Shown here in pieces: positions 29,381 through 40,750 of a DNA stretch of 64,000 bases (position 1 is the stretch's first letter; each line of letters starts with the position of its first letter). The stretch lies in NCBI GenBank assembly GCA_011526095.1, contig WYBA01000166.1:23152-87151 (forward strand), given 5' to 3'. The position numbers were made by a program, and so were the translations under genes. Source of the DNA: Myxococcales bacterium. GTDB lineage: Bacteria > Myxococcota_A > Polyangia > Haliangiales > Haliangiaceae. The notes beneath the pieces are model-generated. The model was not told the origin of the DNA. It saw only the letters and a program-made list of their open reading frames with translations, and did no database searches.

Positions 29381-29602
29381 GTGTCGCGAAGCTTCTCGGC
29401 CACGGTTCGACACGGCGTGATCGTCGCCGACGACGTCGAGCTGCCCGAGGGGGCGGTGGTCACGGTCGTCGTCGATGACGAGCCCGAGCACCAGCCCACT
29501 CCAGAGGAGCTGGCCGAGATCGACGCAGCGCTCGCCGAGGCCGAGGGGGATCCCGGGATCCCGGCCGCGGAGCTGCTCGAGCGCCTCGGCCAGATGCGCT
29601 AG
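29381..29602 (+). CDS. Probable antitoxin of a ParE/RelE system
   Basis: The 73-residue product begins with a small beta-rich segment (RHGVIVADDVELPEGAVVTVVV) like DUF104/AF2212-type antitoxins. It ends in an acidic helical tail that would bind the basic toxin. The start is uncertain: ATG 29339 overlapping the radC stop would give 87 residues, but GTG 29381 has a -10 box at leaderless distance. The stop overlaps the toxin start (TAGTG). Confidence 0.65.
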   Translation: MSRSFSATVRHGVIVADDVELPEGAVVTVVVDDEPEHQPTPEELAEIDAALAEAEGDPGIPAAELLERLGQMR

Positions 29603-29898
29603 TGTCGTTCGCGGTCGTGGTCCAGCGACGGGCCGCGCGAGAGATCGCGGCCGCCGTGCGGTGGTGGCGCGCTCACCGCGCGGCCGCGCCTCGTCGCCTC
29701 GAGGAGGAGCTCGCAGAGGTGCTCCGCCGCGTCGCCGACCATCCCGGGCTGGGCGTCCGCGTCGCCAGACGCGACGTGCGCCGGCTGGTGCTCCGGACGT
29801 CGGGGGACGTGATCCTCTACCGGATCCGTCCGCGGGCGCGGCGGGTCGAGATCCTCGCGCTGTGGTCACCACGCCGGGCGACCCCGCCCGGGCCGTGA
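29602..29898 (+). CDS. ParE/RelE-family toxin
   Basis: A basic protein of 98 residues starting at GTG 29602. It shows the ParE/RelE plan: QRRAAREIAAAVRWWRAH, PRRLEEELAEVLRRVADHPGLG, then basic strands (VRRLVLRTSGDVILYRI) and VEILALW. Family toxins inhibit gyrase or cleave ribosome-bound mRNA; which applies cannot be seen. It is coupled to the upstream antitoxin, so the pair should be made in fixed ratio. Confidence 0.82.
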   Translation: MSFAVVVQRRAAREIAAAVRWWRAHRAAAPRRLEEELAEVLRRVADHPGLGVRVARRDVRRLVLRTSGDVILYRIRPRARRVEILALWSPRRATPPGP

Positions 29899-29955
29899 AA
29901 CCTGGCGTGGCCGGCGTTGTCCACGACAGGGCCGGGTATTCTCGGCGCTCGCCCT

Positions 29956-30543
29956 ATGTCCCTCCGCGAACGGATGCTGCTGCACCGCCTGCGCGAGCGC
30001 GACGAGAAGGCGTTCCGCGAGCTGGTGGCCGAGCACCGGGACCGGGTGTTCAACGTCACCTACCGGATGCTCGGCAACCGGGCGGAGGCGGAGGACGTGG
30101 CGCAGGAGGTGTTCATCAGCGTCTTCAAGACGATCGACACCTTCCGCGAGGAGGCGAAGTTCTCGACGTGGCTGTACCGGGTCGCGGTCAACCACTGCAA
30201 GAACCGGATCAAGTACCTGGCGCGCCGCCACCAGCGCGACCACGACGAGCTCGACGAGACCGCGGTGGCCGACGGCGACGACGGCGGCGGGGGTGGGACG
30301 GCGACGCCGAGCGTGCCGCGCCGGCCGGACCGCCAGCTCGAGGGCGCGCAGCTCGAGCAGGTGATGCACGCGGCGATCGCCGAGCTGGAGGAGGACCAGC
30401 GCGTGCTGGTCGTGCTCCGCGACATCGAGGACCTGTCGATGGAGGAGATCTGCGAGATCACCGGCCTGCCCGACGGCACGGTGAAGTCCCGGCTCCACCG
30501 CGCGCGGCTGGCGCTGCGCAAGAAGATCCAGAAACATCTGTGA
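29956..30543 (+). CDS. ECF RNA polymerase sigma factor
   Basis: The 195-residue sigma-70 family protein has region 2 (AFRELVAEHRDRVFNVTYRML...DVAQEVFI) and region 4 (EDQRVLVVLRDIEDLSMEEI then PDGTVKSRLHRARLAL). They are joined by an Asp/Gly-rich linker. It is RpoE-like. A zinc-finger membrane anti-sigma gene follows 17 nt later, so release from the membrane in response to envelope stress is likely. A TATTCT box 13 nt before the ATG gives a short leader. Confidence 0.92.
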   Translation: MSLRERMLLHRLRERDEKAFRELVAEHRDRVFNVTYRMLGNRAEAEDVAQEVFISVFKTIDTFREEAKFSTWLYRVAVNHCKNRIKYLARRHQRDHDELDETAVADGDDGGGGGTATPSVPRRPDRQLEGAQLEQVMHAAIAELEEDQRVLVVLRDIEDLSMEEICEITGLPDGTVKSRLHRARLALRKKIQKHL

Positions 30544-30560
30544 GGGACCAGCGAGGACCC

Positions 30561-31028
30561 ATGGCCGACGAGCCCGACACCGATGCCGACGCCCCCGAGG
30601 CCGCCCACGAGGAGTGGGAGGTGCGGTTCTCCGATCTGCTCGAGGGCACGGGGACCGAGGCGGAGCGCGCCGAGGTCGAGGCGCACCTGGCGAGCTGCGC
30701 CCCGTGCAAGGCCGCGTTCGACGACCTCGAGCGGACGATGCGCGCGCTGACCCAGCTCAAGACGTCGTCGGGCTCGTTCAAGCCGCCCGAGCGGTTCACC
30801 GAGCACGTCGAGCAGACGCTGGCGCGGCGCTCGGGCGGGCGGTTCTTCGGCAAGAAGACCCTGGGCGATCGCGTGCCGTTCGGCGTGCTGCTGATCATCG
30901 CGCTGGTGATCCTGGTCGGCGCCTGGCTCGTCTACTGGTCGAGCAGCACCGGCACGCTGCGCTACCGCCCCGACGAGCCGCCGCCGAAGCTGGCGCCCGG
31001 CGCGACGGACGTGGTCCCCCGGCCGTGA
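30561..31028 (+). CDS. Zinc-finger transmembrane anti-sigma factor
   Basis: The 155-residue protein has a cytoplasmic anti-sigma zinc finger with the His-x3-Cys-x2-Cys pattern (AHLASCAPC), one membrane helix (VLLIIALVILVGAWLVYW) and a short outer tail. It should bind the ECF sigma encoded just upstream. Its stop lies one base from the stop of the convergent outer-membrane gene. Confidence 0.88.
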   Translation: MADEPDTDADAPEAAHEEWEVRFSDLLEGTGTEAERAEVEAHLASCAPCKAAFDDLERTMRALTQLKTSSGSFKPPERFTEHVEQTLARRSGGRFFGKKTLGDRVPFGVLLIIALVILVGAWLVYWSSSTGTLRYRPDEPPPKLAPGATDVVPRP

Positions 31029-31029
31029 G

Positions 31030-31947
31030 CTACGGCGCCGCGTTGCGCGGGCCGTAGAACCGCAAGCTCGCGGTGACGAGCAGCTCGTCGCCGTCCTTGA
31101 CCTGGCGCCGCGCCCCGACGTCGAGCGCGACCTTCATCGAGGCCAGGCCGAGCCCGGCGGTGAGGTAGGTCGAGTCGAGCGCGACGTCGTGGAGCGCGCC
31201 GAGGCGGACCGGGTAGCCGACCTGGCCCTGGCGGGACGAGATGAAGTACTCCAGGCCGCCGCCGTAGCGGCCGCTGTCGCCCTCGGCGTCGAGGTTCCAC
31301 ACCGCGTCGAAGCTGGCGGTGAGCGCCTGGGTCGGTCGCGCCATCAGCCCCGAGCCGACGGCGCGCGGGTACTGCAGCGACTCGGTGCCCCACAGGTTGT
31401 AGCCGACGACCGCGACGTTCACGACGTCCGTCAGCCGGACGGTCGTGCCGACGTCCCAGTTGACGCCCGAGGCGTCCTCGTCGCCCATCATCGTCGACTC
31501 GTGGTCGAAGTACTTCACGCCGGTGCCGACGATCACGCGCGAGTTGACGATCCGCGACAGCGTCAGGCCGGCGGTGTGCGTCCGGCGCTCCATCGACGTC
31601 ATCGAGCCGTCGAGGTCGGGCTCGACCGAGACGTAGTTGTAGTAGAAGCAGCCGGGCACCAGGTTGGTCGAGTCGCACGCCGAGATCGCGACGACCTGGC
31701 CGTGGTCGCTCGGCCGGTAGCCGAACCCGCCCTCGAACACGACCTCGCTGGTCAGCGGCAGGCCGGCCGGGTTGAGGTTGATCGCGGCGGCGCCGGTCGC
31801 GCCGGCGCGCATCGCCTCGCCGGTGCCGACCTCGCGCGGGCCGAGGTTGTCGACGAGCGAGTCCGCGTCGGCGAGCGCAGGGCGCGCGGTCGCGGTCGCC
31901 AGCGACGCGGCGGCGGCGAATCCGAGCAGGCGAGCGGCGGGGAGCAT
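31030..31947 (-). CDS. Outer-membrane beta-barrel protein, FadL/PorV-like
   Basis: A 305-residue exported protein with a signal peptide (ending RPALA). The mature start resembles FadL/PorV-type barrels (RAGATGAAAINLNPAGLPLT), and alternating strands run to a Phe-containing end (LLVTASLRFYG). Such proteins move hydrophobic substrates or shuttle secreted proteins. It is convergent with the sigma/anti-sigma pair and has no linked enzyme, so its cargo is unknown. Confidence 0.7.
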   Translation of the reverse strand: MLPAARLLGFAAAASLATATARPALADADSLVDNLGPREVGTGEAMRAGATGAAAINLNPAGLPLTSEVVFEGGFGYRPSDHGQVVAISACDSTNLVPGCFYYNYVSVEPDLDGSMTSMERRTHTAGLTLSRIVNSRVIVGTGVKYFDHESTMMGDEDASGVNWDVGTTVRLTDVVNVAVVGYNLWGTESLQYPRAVGSGLMARPTQALTASFDAVWNLDAEGDSGRYGGGLEYFISSRQGQVGYPVRLGALHDVALDSTYLTAGLGLASMKVALDVGARRQVKDGDELLVTASLRFYGPRNAAP

Positions 31948-32020
31948 GCCTGCAATGTCCCAGCCGATCCCGGCCGGGGCAAGAAACTGGCGGCCGCGCG
32001 CCGCGGCCGCGTGATCGCGG

Positions 32021-33109
32021 CTACCGGTGGCGGCGCTCGAAGTCCGCCATGAAGTCGATCAGCGCGCGCACGCCGGCCTCGGGGAACGCGTTGTAGATGC
32101 TGGCCCGCATCCCGCCGGCGAGGCGGTGGCCCTTGAGCCCGTCGAGCCCGGCGGCCGTGGCCTCGCGCACGAACTGGGCCTCCAGCGCCTCGGTGCGGGC
32201 GCGGAACGTCACGTTCATGTCCGACCGGCTGCCGGGCGCGGCGTAGGCGCGAAACAGCTCGCTGCGATCCAGCGCGTCGTACAGCAGGGCCGCCTTGCGC
32301 GCGTTGCGCTCGCCCAGCGCGGCCAGCCCGCCCTGCTCGGCGATCCACGCCAGCACCTCGGCCAGCACGTAGATCCCGAACGTCGGCGGCGTGTTGTACA
32401 TCGAGCGGTCCGCGGCGAACGTGCGGTACTGCAGCATCGTCGGCAGGTCGCGGCGCCCGCGCTCGACCAGATCCTTGCGGACGATCACCAGCGTCACGCC
32501 CGACGGGCCGAGGTTCTTCTGCGCGCCGGCGTAGATCAGGCCGTAGCGGCGGACGTCGATCGGCCTGCTGAAGATGTCGCTCGACGCGTCGCACACCAGC
32601 GGCGCGCCGTCGGGCGGCGTCGGCTCGGTCGGCCACTGCGTGCCGTAGATCGTGTTGTTCGAGGTGAAGTGGGCGTAGACCGGGCGGCGCGACCAGGTGA
32701 TCTCGTCCGGCCCCGGCAGCGCCGCGAAGCCCGACGGCTTGCCGGTGCACGCGACGTGGACGACGCCGAACCGCCGCGCCTCGGCGATCGCCTTCTGCGC
32801 CCACACGCCGGTGTCGCAGTAGTCGGCGGTGTCGTCGGTCGACAGCCAGCTCATCGGGATCATGAAGAACTGGGTCGACGCGCCGCCCTGCAGGAACAGC
32901 ACGTCGTGGTCGTCGGGGACGCCGCCGAGCGTGCGCACGGCGGCCTCGGCGCGCGCGAGCACGGCCTCGAACGCGGCGCCGCGATGGCTGTGCTCCATCA
33001 CGCCGATCCCGGTCCCGTCCAGGTCCCAGATCGCGGCCTGGGCGCGCCGCAGCACCGGCTCCGGCAGCACGGCCGGCCCGGCGGAGAAGTTGTAGATGCG
33101 CTGGGTCAC
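32021..33109 (-). CDS. serC: Phosphoserine aminotransferase
   Basis: SerC converts 3-phosphohydroxypyruvate to phosphoserine in serine synthesis. The 362-residue PLP enzyme shows [40 protein letters not shown] and [15 protein letters not shown] with the PLP lysine in [14 protein letters not shown] and [16 protein letters not shown] also match. The start is GTG 33109, with a TATGCT box 9 nt upstream. It stands alone. Confidence 0.95.
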   Translation of the reverse strand: MTQRIYNFSAGPAVLPEPVLRRAQAAIWDLDGTGIGVMEHSHRGAAFEAVLARAEAAVRTLGGVPDDHDVLFLQGGASTQFFMIPMSWLSTDDTADYCDTGVWAQKAIAEARRFGVVHVACTGKPSGFAALPGPDEITWSRRPVYAHFTSNNTIYGTQWPTEPTPPDGAPLVCDASSDIFSRPIDVRRYGLIYAGAQKNLGPSGVTLVIVRKDLVERGRRDLPTMLQYRTFAADRSMYNTPPTFGIYVLAEVLAWIAEQGGLAALGERNARKAALLYDALDRSELFRAYAAPGSRSDMNVTFRARTEALEAQFVREATAAGLDGLKGHRLAGGMRASIYNAFPEAGVRALIDFMADFERRHR

Positions 33110-33118
33110 GACGGGGGC

Positions 33119-33124
33119 AGCATA
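33119..33124 (-). promoter_or_regulatory. -10 box TATGCT of serC
   Basis: On the minus strand TATGCT lies 9 nt before the GTG start, implying a leaderless or nearly leaderless transcript. Confidence 0.4.
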
Positions 33125-33217
33125 CGCGCTCCCCGCCGCGCCGCGACATCCCCCATCACGGCACAGTCGCGGTGGCGATCGGGCCGGACACCTCGCGGTG
33201 CCGGCACCGAGCCCGCG

Positions 33218-33460
33218 TCACCGGCGGGCGTTGTCGTCCCAGAAGAACAGCGTGATCGCGAGGCAGTGGAACGCCTCGTCGCTGGACTGGGTGACGACGA
33301 CGTCGACCGGCTTGCAGCTCGGGTTCGCGGCCATCCACGCGGTGACCTTCTCGCCGAGCTGGTCGCGGTCCGCGACCATGGTGGCCGAGAACACCTTGAC
33401 CCCGTTGAACTTCACGTGGGCGCCCTTGGCGAGGGAGCCGGTGGCGTTGTTGGATGACAT
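33218..33460 (-). CDS. Small conserved-looking protein of unknown function
   Basis: An 80-residue cytoplasmic protein (HVKFNGVKVFSATMVADRD, VTAWMAANPSCKPVDVVV, ending CLAITLFFWDDNARR). It has no signal, membrane segment or known motif. The alternating beta pattern suggests a compact alpha/beta fold. A TATGGT box 11 nt upstream supports ATG 33460 over a longer frame. I cannot assign a function. Confidence 0.6.
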   Translation of the reverse strand: MSSNNATGSLAKGAHVKFNGVKVFSATMVADRDQLGEKVTAWMAANPSCKPVDVVVTQSSDEAFHCLAITLFFWDDNARR

Positions 33461-33542
33461 GACTTCGGCGGACCATACAGCCTGATCCGGCACGGGCCAA
33501 GTCCCGGCGGGGGATCGAGCGGTCGTCCGCCCGGATCCGGAG

Positions 33543-34823
<1,281 letters not shown>

Positions 34824-34831
34824 GGCAGCTC

Positions 34832-35197
34832 TCACATCACCTGGCTGAGGATCAGGATCACCAGCACGGTGAGCCCGATGACGATCCCGAACACGAGGAA
34901 CCAGCCGAGCACCATCGCGGCGGCGGCGAGGCCGATGCCGAGCAGCGGCAGCGGGATCGCGCCCTCGCGGCGGACCAGCGACACGGCGCCCGTCGCGACC
35001 GCCGCGACGAAGAACGGCACGGACAGCTTCCAGTCGGGCTGGCTCCACAGCTCGTCCTGCGACAGCGCGACGACGGTGAAGCCGATCACGCCGATCGCCA
35101 GCGCGATCAGGCCCATGACGTGGCGCTGGAACCACGCGCCGTCGGCCGGACCGGAGGCCGCCTTCTTCAGGCGAGGCTCGTCTGAACGGGGTTCCAT
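34832..35197 (-). CDS. Small membrane protein of unknown function
   Basis: A 121-residue protein with a charged N-terminus and four probable membrane helices. The last is very hydrophobic (FGIVIGLTVLVILILSQVM). It is first in a two-gene unit with the LeuA-like synthase. A TATGTT box 6 nt before ATG 35197 suggests leaderless expression. No family recognised. Confidence 0.7.
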   Translation of the reverse strand: MEPRSDEPRLKKAASGPADGAWFQRHVMGLIALAIGVIGFTVVALSQDELWSQPDWKLSVPFFVAAVATGAVSLVRREGAIPLPLLGIGLAAAAMVLGWFLVFGIVIGLTVLVILILSQVM

Positions 35198-35203
35198 GCC
35201 CGG

Positions 35204-35209
35204 AACATA
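35204..35209 (-). promoter_or_regulatory. -10 box TATGTT of the membrane protein gene
   Basis: TATGTT on the minus strand ends 6 nt before ATG 35197. Confidence 0.45.
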
Positions 35210-35260
35210 CTCGATCGGGCGTCGTCCGGCGCGCGCCGATCGGCCGACGCCTCGCCGGCG

Positions 35261-38200
35261 TCAGACGTCGATCGACAGGCCCAGCTCGGCGCGGACCTTG
35301 AGGTGCGCCGCCGACAGCGCGAACTCGACGAGGTCGTCGTCCACCGCCCCGTGATCCGACGCGAACCGGCGGGCCGCGGGCAGGTCGCCGCACGCCAGCA
35401 GGCCGACCCGGTCCGCGGTCCGGGCCAGGGCGCGGGACCACCGCGAAAGGTTGAGCTGGGGCGACCGCGAGGTGATGCGCTGCACCACGGTCCGGGCCTG
35501 GGCGCGGACGTCGGCGGGCAGGGCAGCCAGCGCGTCCCGGGCGCGGGCCATCCAGCCGTCGGGATCGCCGCCCGCGGTGATCGCGGCGGCGGTGTGCGGC
35601 GCGGCCTCGGCCAGGGTCACCAGCGTGAGCGCCTTGAGCACGCGCGCCGGGCGGGACCCGCCGACCGCGCGGCCCGGCCACGCGAACGTCATCGCGCGCG
35701 CCAGGCGGAACGCCAGCTCCGCGCGCTCGGGGTTGGTCAGCGCGTCGTCGCCGGCGAGCAGCACCGGCTCGGCGACCGCGCCGATGTGGACCTGGCGGCC
35801 GAAGTCGGTGCGGATGTAGACCGCGGGCTCGTCGACGCCGATCAGCTGCGCCAGGTAGCTGCGCAGCCGGCGGAAGCTGTCGGGGAGCTCGTCGTCGGAC
35901 ACGCGCATCGACTCGTCGACCTCGAGCTCGTCGAGCGTCATCGGCATCAGCGCGTGGGCCGCGGGCGCGAGCAGCTCCATCAGCGCCCCGACGTCGGGCG
36001 TGTCGTCCGGGTGGCGGACGAGCGCCCAGATCTCGCCGGGCAGGGTGCGCTGCGCGCGCTGGACGAACCGCGGGCGGAACCGCTGGTACAGCTCCTCGGC
36101 CTCGGGGACGTCGTGGCCGAGCGCGACCAGCGCCGACGCCGCGAGGTACGCGGCGTCGTGGCGGCCGGCGGCCTGCGCCGCGCGCACCAGCTCGACGCCG
36201 GGGCCGGGCGCGCCGAGGTCGCGCCGCCACCGCGCGACGCCGTCGAGCCACGGGTCGCCGCCGGCGTCGGTGCGCGTGCGATCGAGCTCGGCGATCGCGG
36301 TGGCGATCGCGGCGTCGCCCGGGACGAGCTTGCGCGCGGCGGTCAGCGCGGCGCGGGCGCTCGCCGGATCGCCGAGGTGATCGCGGTGCAGCGCGGCCAG
36401 CTTCATCCACAGCTGGACCTCGAGCGCGCCGCGCCCCTTGAGGTGGTGCAGCGTCCGGCGGATCAGGCGGATCAGCGGGTGGATCTCGCCGCGCCGGACG
36501 TAGATCGCCTCGGCCGCGGCCAGCGCCTCGGTGCGCTGGGGATCGTGGCCGAGCGCGCGCTCGAGGTGGAACAGCGCCTCGAGGTCGTCGGTGCCGAGCG
36601 CGGCGTTGATCCGCCCCTTGTACTCGTGCGCCGCCGGGTGCTCGGCGTTCAGCGCGAGCGCCTGGTTGAGGTGCGGGCGCGCCAGATCCGCCGCCTTCGC
36701 GTCGCCGCCGCCGGCGAGCCAGTTCGCCCAGCCCAGCGCGGCGTGGTAGTCGGGCTCCTGCGGCGCGCTCGCGATTGCCGCCTGGAGCCGCGCGATCGCC
36801 GCCGGGTAGTTCTTGCGCGCGAGCAGATCGTCCGCGGCGCTGAACGCCAGCTCGGCGTCGAGCGCCGGCGTCGTCTCGGAGAGGTCGCCGCCGGCGAGCT
36901 CGCGGTCGAGCGCGGCGCGGCGCTGGTCGTCGAGCAGGATCTCGCGGGCGTTGTCGTAGGCGGACAGGATCGCGTCGAGCTTGGGCTGGTCGGTCGACAG
37001 CGCGAACCGCGAGTAGTAGTCGCGCGAGAACTTGCTCTGGCGCTCGGCCAGCGCGGTGCCGATCTGGGCGGCGCTGGCTCGGGCGTCGACCTTGAGCACG
37101 TTGTACGGGTCGCCCCCCTGGATCCGCAGGTACTCCTTGAGCAGCTCCTGCCGGGCGAGCGTTGGCTCGTCGAGCCCGGCCGCGCCGATGTCGATCACGC
37201 CGGAGTCGGCGTCCTCGTCGAGCTCGACCGGCGCGGCGCCCTCGCTCGGCAGCGGCGTCATGCCGCTGGCCTCGGCCGGGTCCTCGAACAGCTGCTCGTA
37301 CAGCTCGCGCGCGCCCTCGGGCGCGGTGTCCTCGAGCCGGCGCGCGATGAACGCCTGGGTCGACTCGCTCGAGCGGAACTCGTTGCGGCGGCGCGACGGC
37401 GCCGCCGCGGCCGGCCCGACGCGCGGCAGCCGCGTCGTCATCGCGTCGCACGCCAGCAGCGCCTCGAGCGCGGCGCGCAGCGCGTCGCGCTCGCCGTCGG
37501 CGCCGCCGAGGTCGGCCACCGTGCCACCGGCGACGACCCGCTCGGACGCCGGGCCGAACGCCTTGCGGATCTCCGCGGCATACGCGCGGCCGCGATCGGT
37601 CGGCTCGAGCGCCGCGCTGCCGACGCGCTCGAGCGCGCCGCGCACCAGCTCCGGCGTCGACGTCTCCTTGAGCCCGCCGAGGACGAGGTCGACCATCGGC
37701 AGGCGCAGCCCGTCGCGCACCTCGTCGAGCGGCCCCGGCTGGAACCGCCACGCGCCGGTCGGCCAGCGCAGCGCCGACACCAGCTTGTGGCGGACCTGGG
37801 CGGTGAGCATCTCGCCCAGCCGCGCCGGGGTGATCATCCCGAGCGCGACCATCGCCGCGCCGAACGGCTCGCCGCGCTCGACCGTGCGGGTCACCGCGGC
37901 CTTGTGCTGGTCGTCGGAGATCACGCCGGCGCCGACGAGGAAGTGGCCGAGCGTCTCGTCGCGCGCGCCGCCGCTGCCGGCGACCGGGTTGCCCTCCGCG
38001 AGGTCGATCGTCTTGACGACGCGATCGCGACGCAGCGTCAGCCGGCCGGTGGCGCGCGCCTCGTGCAGGTCGAGCAGGACCGCGCCGAGGCCGCGGAACG
38101 CCAGATCCCCGGTGCGCACCGGCTCGATCGAGGAGGTCGCGGGCAGCGGGGTCGACGGGCGGGACCGCGGCGCCGCGGCGCGCGCCTCGGCCGCCTTGGT

Positions 38201-38596
38201 CGCGGTCGACGCGCGGCGGTGCACGACCTCGGCGACGTGGCGGATCAGGTCGCGCAGGCCGTCGGGCTTGGGGAAGAACCGCGCGCCGAGCTCGCCCTCG
38301 ACCCGCGCCTTGATCGCGGCGTCGCGGTAGACGCCGCTGATCACGCACAGCTCGATCCCGGCGCCGCGCTCGCGCAGCGCCTTGCACGTCGCGAACCCGT
38401 CGAGCCGCGGCATCAGCAGGTCGACGACGGCGACGTCGGGCGTCGCCGTCGACAGCGTCGCGAGCGCGGCGTGGCCGTCCTCGGCCGTGACGATCTCGAC
38501 CTCGACGCCGGCGAGCCCCGCGTCGTTGCGGAACATCGCCTCGAGAGCGACGCGCGTCATCTTGTCGTCGTCGACGATGAGGATCCGAGCGGCCAC
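35261..38596 (-). CDS. REC-DUF4388-J-like-TPR scaffold protein
   Basis: This 1111-residue cytoplasmic protein starts with a receiver domain (1-125: ILIVDDD, VVDLLMPRLDG, FFPKPDG). A DUF4388-like domain (about 165-300: LLDLHEARATGRLTLRR) follows. A degenerate J-like domain (about 505-575: DPYNVLKVDARASAAQIG) lacks the HPD motif. TPR-like repeats (about 590-800) and an unrecognised C-terminal region complete it. Such assemblies occur in myxobacteria, where DUF4388 proteins link signalling to polarity or motility. The missing HPD means the J-like part cannot stimulate Hsp70 and is probably a docking module. GTG 38596 is the start. Confidence 0.85.
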   Translation of the reverse strand: MAARILIVDDDKMTRVALEAMFRNDAGLAGVEVEIVTAEDGHAALATLSTATPDVAVVDLLMPRLDGFATCKALRERGAGIELCVISGVYRDAAIKARVEGELGARFFPKPDGLRDLIRHVAEVVHRRASTATKAAEARAAAPRSRPSTPLPATSSIEPVRTGDLAFRGLGAVLLDLHEARATGRLTLRRDRVVKTIDLAEGNPVAGSGGARDETLGHFLVGAGVISDDQHKAAVTRTVERGEPFGAAMVALGMITPARLGEMLTAQVRHKLVSALRWPTGAWRFQPGPLDEVRDGLRLPMVDLVLGGLKETSTPELVRGALERVGSAALEPTDRGRAYAAEIRKAFGPASERVVAGGTVADLGGADGERDALRAALEALLACDAMTTRLPRVGPAAAAPSRRRNEFRSSESTQAFIARRLEDTAPEGARELYEQLFEDPAEASGMTPLPSEGAAPVELDEDADSGVIDIGAAGLDEPTLARQELLKEYLRIQGGDPYNVLKVDARASAAQIGTALAERQSKFSRDYYSRFALSTDQPKLDAILSAYDNAREILLDDQRRAALDRELAGGDLSETTPALDAELAFSAADDLLARKNYPAAIARLQAAIASAPQEPDYHAALGWANWLAGGGDAKAADLARPHLNQALALNAEHPAAHEYKGRINAALGTDDLEALFHLERALGHDPQRTEALAAAEAIYVRRGEIHPLIRLIRRTLHHLKGRGALEVQLWMKLAALHRDHLGDPASARAALTAARKLVPGDAAIATAIAELDRTRTDAGGDPWLDGVARWRRDLGAPGPGVELVRAAQAAGRHDAAYLAASALVALGHDVPEAEELYQRFRPRFVQRAQRTLPGEIWALVRHPDDTPDVGALMELLAPAAHALMPMTLDELEVDESMRVSDDELPDSFRRLRSYLAQLIGVDEPAVYIRTDFGRQVHIGAVAEPVLLAGDDALTNPERAELAFRLARAMTFAWPGRAVGGSRPARVLKALTLVTLAEAAPHTAAAITAGGDPDGWMARARDALAALPADVRAQARTVVQRITSRSPQLNLSRWSRALARTADRVGLLACGDLPAARRFASDHGAVDDDLVEFALSAAHLKVRAELGLSIDV

Positions 38597-38605
38597 CCGG
38601 TGCCG

Positions 38606-38611
38606 AGGATA
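38606..38611 (-). promoter_or_regulatory. -10 box TATCCT of the scaffold gene
   Basis: TATCCT on the minus strand ends 9 nt before GTG 38596. Confidence 0.4.
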
Positions 38612-38620
38612 CCCCGAAAG

Positions 38621-39639
<1,019 letters not shown>

Positions 39640-39643
<4 letters not shown>

Positions 39644-40647
39644 GCCTCCGCCTCCGGCGCGGGCACGGGGTGGAAGCACCGCACCTGCGCGCCGCCGAGC
39701 TGGACCAGCGGCGGCTCGCTCGCGCGGCAGTCGTCGGCGACGGACGGGCAGCGGTCGGCGAACTTGCACCCGACCGGCAGCGCCCACAGCGCCGGCACCA
39801 TGCCGGCGATCTCCTGCAGCCGCCCGCGCGCGGCGCCGTCGGCCTTGCCGGCGGCCTCGTAGGTCGGGACCGAGCGCAGCAGGCCGGCCGTGTACGGGTG
39901 GCGCGGCGCCGCGAACAGCGCCTCGGTCGCGGCGCGCTCGACGACGCGCCCGGCGTACATCACGACGACCTCGTCGCACGTCTCGGCGACGACGCCGAGG
40001 TCGTGGGTGATCAGCATGATGCTCATCCCCAGATCGCGCTGCAGCGCGCGCAACAGGTCCAGGATCTGCGCCTGGATCGTGACGTCGAGCGCGGTCGTCG
40101 GCTCGTCGGCGATCAGCAGATCCGGCGTGCACGCCAGCGCCATCGCGATCATCACGCGCTGCCGCATCCCGCCGGACAGCTGGTGCGGGTAGCTATGGAC
40201 CCGATCCTCGGGCGACGGGATGCCCACCTTCTTGAACATCTCGACCGCGACCGCGAGCGCGTCCTTGCGCGACTTGCCCTGGTGCAGCCGGACCGCCTCG
40301 GCGACCTGGTCCCCGACGGTGAACACCGGGTTGAGCGAGGTCATCGGCTCCTGGAAGATCATCGCGATGCGGTTGCCGCGGATGTCGCGCATCTCCGCGT
40401 CGGACAGCTTCAGCAGGTCCTTGCCGTCGTAGCGGATCTCGCCGGCGGCGATCTTGCCGGGCGGGTCGGCGATCAGCCGCATGATCGACAGCGCGGTGAC
40501 CGACTTGCCGCAGCCCGACTCGCCGACGACGCCGAGCGTCTTGCGGCGCGGGATCTCGAACGACACGCCGTCGATCGCGCGGACGACGCCGTGCTCGGTG
40601 CGGAACTGGGTCACCAGCTCGCGGATCTCGAGGAGCGCGTCGGCCAT
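39640..40647 (-). CDS. Oligopeptide/dipeptide ABC transporter ATPase, DppD/OppD type
   Basis: This 335-residue partner ATPase has Walker [14 protein letters not shown]-loop [13 protein letters not shown], signature [15 protein letters not shown], Walker [13 protein letters not shown] and the CKFADRCP extension. I chose ATG 40647 over GTG 40659. A TACGCT -10 box at 40663-40668 places the transcription start near 40655, after the GTG. The pair should energise peptide import. Confidence 0.9.
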
Positions 40648-40662
40648 CGGCCGGGCCACATT

Positions 40663-40668
40663 AGCGTA
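40663..40668 (-). promoter_or_regulatory. -10 box TACGCT of the dppDF pair
   Basis: On the minus strand TACGCT would start transcription near 40655, downstream of GTG 40659 but upstream of ATG 40647. It therefore decides the start codon. Confidence 0.45.
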
Positions 40669-40738
40669 TGCCGGCGCGGGGTGCGACCCACGCCACGTGA
40701 CCGCCGCCGCTTTGCGTGTGGCGTCGGGCGCGGCGTGT

Positions 40739-40744
40739 TACCAC
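40739..40744 (+). promoter_or_regulatory. -10 box TACCAC of the LolA-like lipoprotein gene
   Basis: TACCAC ends 6 nt before ATG 40751, a leaderless arrangement. Confidence 0.4.
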
Positions 40745-40750
40745 CCTCGC

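Noticed and set aside
29896..29955. Possible ECF autopromoter (TGAAACC ... GTCC) before the sigma gene
   Set aside because: The match to known ECF promoters is loose and a TATTCT box nearby explains expression; not strong enough to report.
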